Source of the DNA: Owenia fusiformis
Lineage: Eukaryota; Annelida; Polychaeta; Sabellida; Oweniidae
DNA length: 60,000 bases
Assembly: GCA_903813345.2 (NCBI GenBank)
Contig: CAIIXF020000003.1
Span: 24,693,248 to 24,753,247 of the forward strand
Reading direction: 5' to 3'
Shown piece after piece: positions 36,501 through 48,500 of the stretch; position 1 is the first letter of the stretch; every line of letters begins with the position of its first letter. Below the pieces are notes generated by a model. That model saw only the letters and a program-made list of their open reading frames with translations. It was not told where the DNA came from and searched no databases. Position numbers and translations under genes: made by a program.

Positions 36501-39500
36501 CTAACTCTATATCACAGAGCTAAGTACCTCATAATTATGGATGTTCTTGACAGGATATCACAGAGGGAAATACCTCACAATATAACAGAATATCACAGAG
36601 GGAAAAACCTCACAATTATTGATGTACGTAACAGGACATCACGAAGGGACATACCTCACAATTATGGAGGTCCGGAACAGGATATCACAGAGGGAAATAC
36701 CTTAAAAGAATTCAACTACAAGAAATCGCTATATCTTTGAAAATACTAGACTGATTGTGTTCATTTTTTCAGGAAAGAAAGACGAGACCCTGTATGTATA
36801 GCTGCTGTAGTGAGTTAGTTGAAATGCAATAGACATTTGCAATAGAAAATACTTCAAAAAGCAGTCAGGGGTGACTGCAACTGCAATAAAACCAAATAAC
36901 TTCCTAACCATAGTGTTTTGACACTTCAAATTTAGCACAAATTGTCTTCATTTAATGTGTAATAAATCTGTAGAGTTTCATCAAAATCACTCCAGGGGCT
37001 TTACAGGAATGGTAGAAATGGCTTCAAAACAAAGTCATACATCCTGGTTCAGGCGGACTTTTGAAGGCATTTGGACCATGACCATGAAAGTCCCTGGAGT
37101 GATTTTAATGATTGAAACTCTACAGATTTACCACACATTGAATGAAAATAATTTATACTAAATTTGAAGTGCAAAAACACTATGGTTAGGAAGTTTATTG
37201 CGGTTTCACCCCTGACTGCATTTTGTCTTTTGAGCAGGTGTCCAAGGCATTGTTTCTTTAACTAACTAACTACAGGAGCTGTACGTTCAGGGTCTCTTAT
37301 TTCTTTCCTGAAAAAATGAGTACAATTGGTTTATTATTTTCCAAAATATAGCGATTTCTTTCGGTTGCGTTTATTCAACACCCACAGTAGAGTATTATTT
37401 ACCGAGCATTCAGCATATACATTGGCAAATTGTTTTGACATAGCTCTCAATGGGTTTGCCTTTCTACTGCTCAACATCCTATTTGGGATGTCTATTCTGA
37501 TGGACGTTGGAGGCAACTGAGGAAACCAACAGAGGGTCCACAGCTAATGTGTATGGCGCAACAGCATGTAGTCCACATGAGCGTGTTTATCATAATAATG
37601 CTTCAATGCTTTACATACTATTATTACAGCAATAGCTATAGATGAAGATCGCTTCATGGAGGAGGGTCCTGTCATGGCTTTTCCTGGTGGAGCAATTCCG
37701 AAAGGAGAAGCAGTAGATACAGATGATGAGAGTTCTACAGCAGTCCTTGCAACTCCACCAAGAACACGAACCCTTTTTCCTGATACATGGCTTTGGGATA
37801 ATACAGTTGTGAAGTATGGATATATGCTAGGCATTTGTCTATAATCCTTGAATTTCTCTCCAGATTTTTCTTGGGTCTCTTAGTCATTGAACCAATTTTC
37901 AATACATTTCTGCTGTGGAATCCAAACAATTTGTGGTACCTCATTATGTAGAAGGTGTCCAACAAGGGTTATTTGATTCCTTATCATAAATAACATAACA
38001 GCTTATATGTTGTATGTTGATTTAGTGTCATTCCTCTTCGCTTTGGTTCAAAATGTGCAATTGGTATATATGATGGTAAAATTTTGTAATTCTGAGTCAA
38101 TGATTGTACAATCTCAGTCAATCATCGAATCAAATGAATGTCTTGAAACGTCTGTAGATTTTTTAACTTTTTATAATGATGTCTCACTCTTACGTGCTTT
38201 TGGATTATGACATCGATTTCTGAATGTTAATGGATTGGTGGAGACATTGTTTCTTTGTACATTGGATCACATATAAATGTATATCCTTTTCACTGGTTCT
38301 TCCCTTAAATATTTCATTTTTTGTATTTAACTTGCTGTGTTTTAGTTCCTTTAGTTCTGCCTGTCTCACCTATATATATTTTCAAAACCTGCACATGGAA
38401 AAATATAGATAATTCTTAGATACAAGTATTTTTACCTTGGTTTCTCTAGTTCTTTCTGTTCTATTTCCTGTCATCTCAAAATCTGCACATGAGAGTTCAT
38501 AGATAACCCTACACATAATATCTTTTGGCATAAGAGCTTTAGGTACTATTAGAACTAAAGCTTGTGAAGTAGTTTTCGTACAATTTATTCAACCCCAGTG
38601 TCATGAAAAATATGTTTGGGCTTGGGGGCTATCTTGCAATTGTGAAAATTTTCAAATAAACAATACAGGATACTAGTTTCTATTGTCTCCTAAAGCCTTT
38701 TAGCCAGGATCTGCCTAGGAAGATTGTAGACATGTAGAATGTGTTGACTTAAATGACACTTAGGTAGATAAATAATTGCACTACATATAGTTACTCCAAT
38801 TTGTATGTTTTGGTTAGTTTGAAATCACAGTAAACAATGACCACTTTTAGGACAAACATAACTTCTGTACTAGAACTTGCTTTTCTATATTTCAGATGAT
38901 TATTTCATTTATTATGTGCAATATTGTGTCTTCAGTAATGGCAACATGGTTCAATAATTTTATATGAATATGTTAATTGGGTAATACCTGACTTCTGTAT
39001 ATTGTATCATACCACTTGTTTAGTAAAGAGGTGAGGAAATCCTAATATTGCTGTGTGGAAAGTTTACTTTTTATTTAAATATATATTAATTGTCTGTCAT
39101 CTCATTCAATTATTTATATACTTAAAATCTTCTGTCTTATCTGTATTCCCTGAGCTGTTTTACTTTCGCCTAATCGTATTTTCTTTGTTTCATGCGTTTG
39201 ATTTTTTCAGGATGTTTTTCTCTGATTATATTGTAAACTATTTAATTTTGTAAAATTTTGCAATGCTTGTATTTGCACATTCCTTATACTGTCATGCTTA
39301 TATTAGAATGCATCTATGGTGAGGGGATTAACCTTTAAAATGCATGTCTTACAAAATATGTAAATAGTTTGAATATTATATAGATTAATTAGTAGATATT
39401 AATATGGAAATTCAGTTTTCTTAAAATCAATCACCTTTAAGTGTTTTATTATCAAATTTAGATTAATTTGTTTATCAATTGTTAAATATGAATTGCTTTT

Positions 39501-42500
39501 TGTAATTAAACCAATAGCCTATATTATTTATTTTTTCGCATCATATAAGAATGTAATATACAATATATGAGATATCATATAAGTATAAGAACATTTTATG
39601 ATTAGATTATTATTCGATTATCTAGTGCTAATGGTAGAGCAAGCGTTTCTGCTGTCATCCCTGATACAATCACTTCATGGGTTGCAAGTGCCTTTGCCCT
39701 TCATCCAACTGCCGGACTGGGAGTTGCCCCAACAACTGCAAAAGTATGTATACTATGGTCCATAATGCTGTCATATATTCGTTGGTTTATGATTTTATTA
39801 GTTTATTCATTGAAAATGTCCAACTATTTCTGAAGAGTAAGTGAGGAGCAAATGAAAACCAAAGAAGTAGTTTATACCATGATTAAAAAAGGGCTAAATC
39901 CATGTTTGGAAGAGGGAAAGAGGGAATAACACATTGAGAATGCAAGTGAAGAACCCTTATTCATTTTTTGAAAGTCCATATGATATGAAGAATGAAACTA
40001 ATTGTAAAGATATGTCATGTAGTTTATTTTATAATGATCATGAAAAAGTGTATTAACATTCATGTACACCGATATTCAATTTGTCATATATGTTCTGTGA
40101 AACCTACATGTGGCAATATACCATAAGCAGATGGAGTGAAATACCCAGCACCAATATCAGTATCATAAGTATATCTACCAAAGACATTTTTAAGATAAAT
40201 CTTAATGTTAAATATTTCCTCCTACTAAGGTGGGACATTTGAAAATAGGGCTGGGCGTGTTATCCCTTCATCAGGGGTTACCAGCTTGGGTGGTTAGCTT
40301 ACTAGCTATGATATTTCCAGAAAATAAGCCATTGTATTTACCATAACATATTGATAATTGAGAATCAGAAATACGGATACTGCCCTTTTAATCTCTTCAC
40401 TTTGATGTTGATTTATTTTCCAGTTGACTGTTTTTCAACCGTTCTTCATATCCCTGACCCTGCCATACAGTGTAGTCAGAGGCGAGGAGTTTGGACTCAT
40501 TATAACGGTCTTTAACTATATGGATGATGACATGGAGGTTTGTATTTGTATATAGTGTCCATATTGGATACTAAGCTAGCATTCGCAAATTGAAATATTG
40601 ACCAAAGACTGCTAGTTTAATTGATATGTTATACCAATGATCAACCATCAACTGATAATCAATACCAGAATAAAATGAAATAAGTAAAAAATGGTTAGAC
40701 ATGGCTTTTTGATTTGGTCTTAAGTCTCAAGATATCAAATGTTTTCATCTTTATAGATATCTTAATTTATCTTTAAAAAATTTCTACTCATGTTTTTTGC
40801 TTTTTCAAGGTTACTCTGACATTGAAGAAATCTTTAGATTTCAAGGTCAAACATGGCAACGATATTGATTCCATGGAGCCAGTCAACAAGGAGGTCGTTG
40901 AAAAGATAATGGTAAGTATTTTTATCTTTCCACCTTTTCAAACAATTTTAATTCAAATTTTTGGGGTACTTACCATAATATTTTCTTTCATATCTATAGG
41001 TTTTTACTATACATGTCAAATGTCAAATAATATAATTCTGAATTATTTCAGATACCAGCTAATAGTGGTAAATCTCAGACAATATGGATCGTCACTGAAG
41101 AACTTGGCAATGTGAAGATTGAGGTTATGGCTCAATCAACTGCTGCTGCAGATGCTGTTGAGAGAACACTTTTGGTTGAGGTAGGTCATAAGTAATCAGA
41201 TCTTGAACATAACAACCTCTCCAAAGATAATGGAATTTGAATGGTGGGGGAAGGGGGGTATTTGACATTTTTTCTTTTCACATTGGATTATGGTTTGGGA
41301 TTTGTGGGGTTTGTTTTCTTTGTCTTATTTGTAACAATTTTTGTCCTTCCCTTTGGCACCTGTGTATACATATATATCTGAATTCATTTTTTCTCATTGG
41401 CCTCACATACAGATCTGTTATTTTGCCCTGATGTACATGTATAATGTTATGTGTATTTTCAGCCTGAGGGTGTTACCAAATATATCAATAAAATGGTTTT
41501 CCACGATCTATCAGCTGGTGCTTATTCTGAGACATATGATCTGTCTGTCCCAACAACTGCAATTAATGGATCAAAAAGAGGAGAGATATGTGTTGTTGGT
41601 CCGTATCATTTGTTTTTATCTTCAGACATTCATGTATTTTAGTACAATTCTTAGCACGAAATGTGCATTGTATATCCAGTATTCAAATTGAGTTTTTATT
41701 TTGCTGCAAATTGGGTTGTTATTGTTAGTGAATGAGTAAATAGCATATTTTAGCTCTAAGTTTATATTTATAGGAGATATAATGGGCCCTGCTTTGGATG
41801 CTGACAAGCTGAGTAAAATGCTTCGAGTTCCCACAGGTTGTGGAGAACAAAATATGTTAGGCTTCGTTCCCAATGTATTTGTCTTAAAGTACCTTGAAGC
41901 TGTTGATCGTGATACAAGTGCGATTAGAACAAAGGCGACAGCAAATATGGAAATTGGTATATGTTTACATATGTTTTTTCATATGTTTTATTTTATTTTT
42001 GGTCCTTTATGTTGTCACAGGTACAAGCCAAACTCTCAGATAGAAGCATTTTCTTCATTATTTTGCATGATATATTAAGATGCAAGTAATCTTGATTTAC
42101 TTCATTAAATATTCAAAATTTAGTGAAAGGGACATCATATTTGAAGTCTACAAATAAAAAATGGAATCTAGAAATGTGGTTTAAAAAAGTATTTACCAAC
42201 TTTAAAATGTTTTACAATATTTTTTTTTTTGAAACTCTGATGGGTTTTACTGCAAATAACTTTTAATTACAACTATAGCAAGTATTATGTTTCTTTTTTG
42301 TTTTTAAACTCTAGTGTTTAAGTAAAAAACACATCATTTCACAAATCATGGTATTGCTGGCGATTTCAATAGATCACAGCTTGCAGTCTTGTTGAATAAT
42401 TTGTTTTCAAATATCAGTGGCTTCTCATTGTTTATCAGTACTGCATCAATCATACCCTTTTTATGTAGGATACCAACGAGAGTTGAATTATCAGAAGAAG

Positions 42501-45500
42501 AAAAATGATGTTGGCTCATTCTCAGCATTTGGAGATCATGACCCAGAAGGCAGTATGTGGTAAGAACATCTGCGTTCAAGTTAAAATTTAAAAGAATCTT
42601 GTTTTAGAATATTAAACCTGTTTATTTAATTATTCAATTATTTTTTTTATTATTTAATTATTAATTAAACATGGTTTTGCTACATATAAGTACAATCTCT
42701 AATTTTTCTTCACAATTTGATAGAAATTTTAATATGTTAAATTTTAAATTATTCCTGCTGTGATTTAAGGTATGTTCTACCTTCTTGGATTCTAATTTTG
42801 AAAAATATTAATTTGAAATCCATTTTTTATTCAAACTTTTATGGAATGGGATCATGATGGAAACTGACTGTCCCAAACTTTAATAATTGAAGGAAGGATA
42901 CAGAAATACTATTCTTCTTCTTAGACTCACTATATATTCCCATACATTAAGTTCTTAACCGCAGTAGTGTGACACTTTATCATATGGCAAAGAAAATATT
43001 TTTTTCAAAAAAAATGTTCCCGCCATATTATTATAATCATTGTATATTCCATTTAGGCTGACCGCATTTGTCATAAGATCATTTGCCCAGGCTCGTCCAT
43101 ACATAAGTGACACAATAGACAATAATAAAATCAAAGATGCAATGGTGTGGATCATTAATGAGCAGAAATCTGATGGTATGTTTCCAGAGAACGGAAAAGT
43201 TTGTCACAAAGATATGCAGGTAAAAATTCAAATATTTTTTGCAAGACTTACTTAATTTTAGGTGTAAAACACTATATGATAGACCCTCAATCCTCATCAT
43301 CAAATTCTCACACCTTTTATGTAATAACAGTTACCACATGTTTGAATAATAAGGGAGGCCAATTAAGTGAGGCCTTCCTAGTAAGTAATGTCTTGTAAAA
43401 TTATACAAATAAACAAAATTTTAATCTCAAAAGATCTTAACAGATTAAATACATTGTTACTTGGCTTGTTCCAGGGAGGATCAGCTACAAAGGCCACGAT
43501 GACATCATATGTCCTGTTGGCACTTCTTGAAAACAAAGACATGGATGGGGTAATCATTTTATTTTATCAATGTATTCATTTAAGAATTATCACTTGATAC
43601 TTATGCTAGAGATAACTATTGTCATATTCCTGAAATGTTCACATGAAATGTTGCCAATAATGTTTGCGCAACTTCTTGAAAACATTTTGTAAAAAAAATT
43701 ACTATGATAATAAAAACAACAACAACAACAACATATATCTGACCATATCCTCTCTCACTTTCCTGTACAGAAATATAGGTGTTTTGGTCCATTTGTGTAT
43801 GTTGATTTGTAGTTCTGAATTAAATGTATTTAAAAAACCATATTCATACTTTGACAACCTCTTGAGAATGCTTTTGATGGATATTAACCAAATTAATTAA
43901 ATAAAATTAGATAAAAAGGGTCAAACAACATTAATTTCAATAATAAGGATGGTGAAATATATTCAAACTTTTCAAAAAGATAAAAATAGAGACACCATAC
44001 AAAATTTATTTGATAAGAGGTATAAACATGCATGCACATATATTGGATGTTGAGAGCGAGCATTCTAAGACTGACAAGAATTATTTTATTGGTAACATTT
44101 ATCAATAAGAATATTTGTTTGATTTTAGGCTCCAGATAATACTGCCTCTGCTATTACCAAGGCAGTTGGATTTGTTGAAGGCCAAATTGATGGAACAGAT
44201 GACCCGTATGCATTAGCTATCATGGCATATGCTCTCACTGTGGCTGAGTCATCAAGAGCTCAGGATACGATAAACAAGCTGATGAGCAAGAAGATATCGT
44301 CAGGTTGGTTAACACAGGGTAACTAATTTGGGTCGAATAAACTGTAATCGTCCAGAATGTTGATGCTCAGATTTCATTAACAATGGTATGAACTAACATT
44401 AGACAGATTTCTTAACTCACTTACAGCATGTTAATATAACTTATGATTTTTGTGGACCTTGTCGTCATCATCATGAAATCTCTCTAATGTGTCAAATTTA
44501 CACCAATCCTATAGAAATTACAATTTTATAGTATATTTTATAGTTTTTCAAGTATAAGAGACAAAAAATATCAAATGAGAAGTTGTGGTCGGATCTTTTG
44601 TATCAGCAATACACCAGTCATTGATGGATATTGATATGTGAATTATGCATGTACTCATGGGCTTTTAACTAGATGTACTATATTGAAAATATACCAGCAA
44701 ATATCACAAATAAAGTTATAAAGTTATGTCCCTTACATGGTATGCATATATTCATATTGAAGGTGATCAAACATATTGGGAACCAGAAGGATATGTAGAA
44801 CCCCCAGTCTGTGATCCTAGCATGCGTTGGTGCCCATACAATCACCAAGCTGGGGCGACTTTAATCGAGACTGCTGCTTATGCCTTACTGACATTTGTTG
44901 CTAAAGATGACATGAATAATGCTCTGCCTGTGTTGAGATGGCTGACCAAACAGAGGAATTCCCTTGGAGGATTTTCATCTACCCAGGTTGTTATTAATTC
45001 GTATATGATCACATTTAGATATTAAGTTATTCAAGTGAAATGCAGAAAATACTGTATATCCAATGGCTCAATTTCCATTTTTTTTATTTACTTTATCAGA
45101 AATCATTGAAGAACATTATTGGTCATCGACTTTGTTTTTTAAGATTATATTGCTCTTTGAAAAAAATATACTTTATAATCTTTTGTATGTTTTCATCTAC
45201 TATCTCATCTATTATGTCCCAAAATGTTACAAAAATATCAAAACATGAATAAAAAAGCCAGTATTGGATATCATCATGGGCTTTCAATTGAATGCAAAAA
45301 AATATTAGATAAATATATTATTTTATTTATAAAAAAAATTATTTAAAAAAATATTTTGATAAATAATAAATGCAATAAAGCACTACCAACATAAAAAATA
45401 TATAAGATCATAATTTAAGCTTTAATTTTAATCTTTTTTAGGACACCGTTATGGGCTTGTGGGCACTGTCAGAATTTGGAATCATGGCAACATCTGGTGA

Positions 45501-48500
45501 CATCAATGTTGCTGTGTCTGTCACAGCAGATACCTTCACTCATAGTTTCGATACCATCACCAATACTAATGCTGTGATTCTACAGTGTGTTGTGGTATGT
45601 ATAGCGAACATACTGTATACAATGTATAAAATAAGGTATGATTTGCCGAGAGTGATGTGTGTTATGTGAACAAAGGTGTTAGTGTACATATTTCTCATTT
45701 CCAATCAAAATGTTTTGTATTGTAATAAGCCTATACACTGTACACTTATATTCAGAATCCCTATTTTATGGCTTGTGCAAAGAAACAGTGTCTAATACCA
45801 CCTCCCCCACCATTCAAGTACCAATAGCACAATCCAAAACCATAACACTAATGGACATTTCATTCATCGTTAAGTACACATTTTTCTGTGTTACACTCTC
45901 AATGATCTTACTTTTTCTAGATTCCCCAAGAGAATGATGAGGTTGCAGTTAGCATGACAGGACAGGGTGCAGGACTTGTTCAGGTTAGTAGAATTAAAAT
46001 GGAAAGATAATCATGATTTATGGCATTGAATTTAAAATTGGGATCTGTAAATGTTTCTCTCAGCAATGGCAGCTTTACCATATGCCTTCTTTATCTGTCT
46101 TTACACAGAACTTAATGTTTGTTCTTTGTTCTATTTTACTCTGACTTGGCGCCATCTTGAATTGGGTGGGTTAGTGTCCTTGGTCATGTTAGTATTTGTC
46201 ATGGATGATGGAAGCAATTCAAAGAAATTGAAAGCTTTTTATGAATGCCTATTGTGACATCACAACTATTACATATTTGTTACCATGGCAACAAATATAA
46301 AAATCATAGAAAACAAACAATGAACATTTTCAAATGTTACTGACTTTTTAAATTAGAGAAATTCACAAAAACGTTATGGTTTCTCTTCAATTTGCCCCGG
46401 GTTACGCGATATCGGGTTACTATAGCAACCATAATTTCAACCAATGAAATGATTGAATTCCAATCTTTGAGATGGTAACTCAGAAATGTTGTGGGTACAT
46501 GTATACCAAATTTTATGAAGATCTGATGAATACTTTTGAAATTACAACATCTTTGACGTTACTTCTGGATCACCCTGTATATCATCATTGTAAGACAAAA
46601 ATGTTGACAATATATTGCCAGGTATGTAATACTTAACGACCGACAATTCTGGCAATGAAAGCCACCTGTTTTATAGTGTCTATAACTGTTAATGTTAATG
46701 CCAATGGGCATTATGAATTGCATGAAGGAGGAAAGTGTTTTTGAGATTCAGCACAATTTTAATTAAATCTCGATCATTATTATTAATTTAACTTGAGATT
46801 CTCTGATTTGAAAAAGTTGTAATCTATCTCTTTTGGTTATCAGTGATATTTTTAAATTTATTAAAGGTCTTTTCACTTTATCATCTGCTTGTTTAATGCC
46901 AATGGGCATTTGTGAGACGTTTCCTCCATGCAAATTGTGTTTTCCACTTTTAACAAGAGAGCATCCTTAGTTTTAGCTTTTTTGATTTCTGTTCTAGGTT
47001 TCTCTGTAGCACAATTAACAAGAGGAGATCTTTACTGAGATTGTTCATTTCGGTTTCTTGGTTACTCTGGAGTACAAAATGAACATGAGGAGAGTGTCCA
47101 TGAGATTGTTCATTTCTTTTCTAGGTTTCTCAGCAGTATAATGAACATGAAGAGAGTGTTCATGAAATTGTTCATTTCGTTTCTAGGTTTCACTGCAGTA
47201 TACTAGTAATGGACATGAGGAGAGTGTTCATGAATTTGTTATTTCTTTTCTAGGTTTCTCTGCAATACAATGAACAAGATGAGATAGTTAGTGAGACAGA
47301 TTCAATGGTGCTGACTGTTACTACTAACCAGATAGACGTGAACAATATAGTTGTTGAAACTTGTGCTAAGTATGTTGAATTTTTTTCATTTTTGTGATTG
47401 TTCTCCCCATTGTTGATAAGTCTTACTGGATAAAATAAACCAATCAAATCTGAGGTTAAAATATTTAAACAATTTAATCAGCACAGTGTCCATTCACAGT
47501 TTTTCTTAAAAGAAAATAATGCTTATAGTGTGAAACAAGTCACTCTAAATATTTTGGAATAAAACATGATACCATAAAATAAATTTTAGTACTAATAATA
47601 TATAATATAGAGGATGAGAAATGTTTTCCACCAATTTACTTGGGAATATGCAAATCATATGTTATTGGTCATACTCGTTAATCACATCTTTAATGACTTT
47701 ACTCCAAAATATGGTTCTTTCAGGAACAAGAAGGAAGGGCTTACTGGAATGTTTGTGGTAGAGATGGGAGTTCCCTCAGGTTTTGAAGCCAACACAAAGG
47801 ACCTTGAAAATGAAATCACCAAAGACAATAATGACCTCTCTAGAGTTGAAAAAGATGTTAAAGGAAAGAAAGTTGTGGCATACCTGGACACGGTATTTTT
47901 TGCTTTTTTCTTATTTCTTTGTTTTAAATTAAACCTAAAATTCATATAAGAAACATCAACTGACCCAAATTTTTCATACAGGTAAAATGCCAAAAATGTG
48001 GATTCCTTTTATATGATAATGCACAACATTTTCATTTTAGCTTCCCCAAAATGAGTTTTGTATGACAATAAAGAATGAACGTGTGGCACCTGTGAGTAAC
48101 CTCCAGAAAAGTGCAGTTAAGGCCTACTCGTACTATAATGTTGGTATGTACATGATGAAAATATCAATTTTGTCATTTTGTTGAACTTTGAAACTGTAGT
48201 TAGTGTAGCTCCTGTAGTCTGTATGGATTAGTTTAATGAGATATGTTCTTTCACATGCAAAGTTTCTTATTTCACTGCATGCCCAAATATTTCACTTAAG
48301 ATAGGATACACAGATGATTCATATTTCACCCTACCTGAATATTGTCACTTTATATGGTATCCACTCCTGTTTTCCATATGTTTCACAGTACAGTGTTATT
48401 GCATGCACAAATATTTCAAATTATGTTTCACATTTCTAAAGTATGCACAATATTTTACATTTATGTTTTGCATTTCTATAGCATGCACAAGTATTTCACA

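Noticed and set aside
36456-36740. 94-codon frame with repeated ISQREIPHN-like units
   Set aside because: Translation of the tandem repeat before cassette 11.
43320-43385. Extra TEP exon ([10 protein letters not shown] before GTAAGT)
   Set aside because: The flanking exons join correctly without it (HKDMQ to GGSATKA), and it has no acceptor in a fitting phase.
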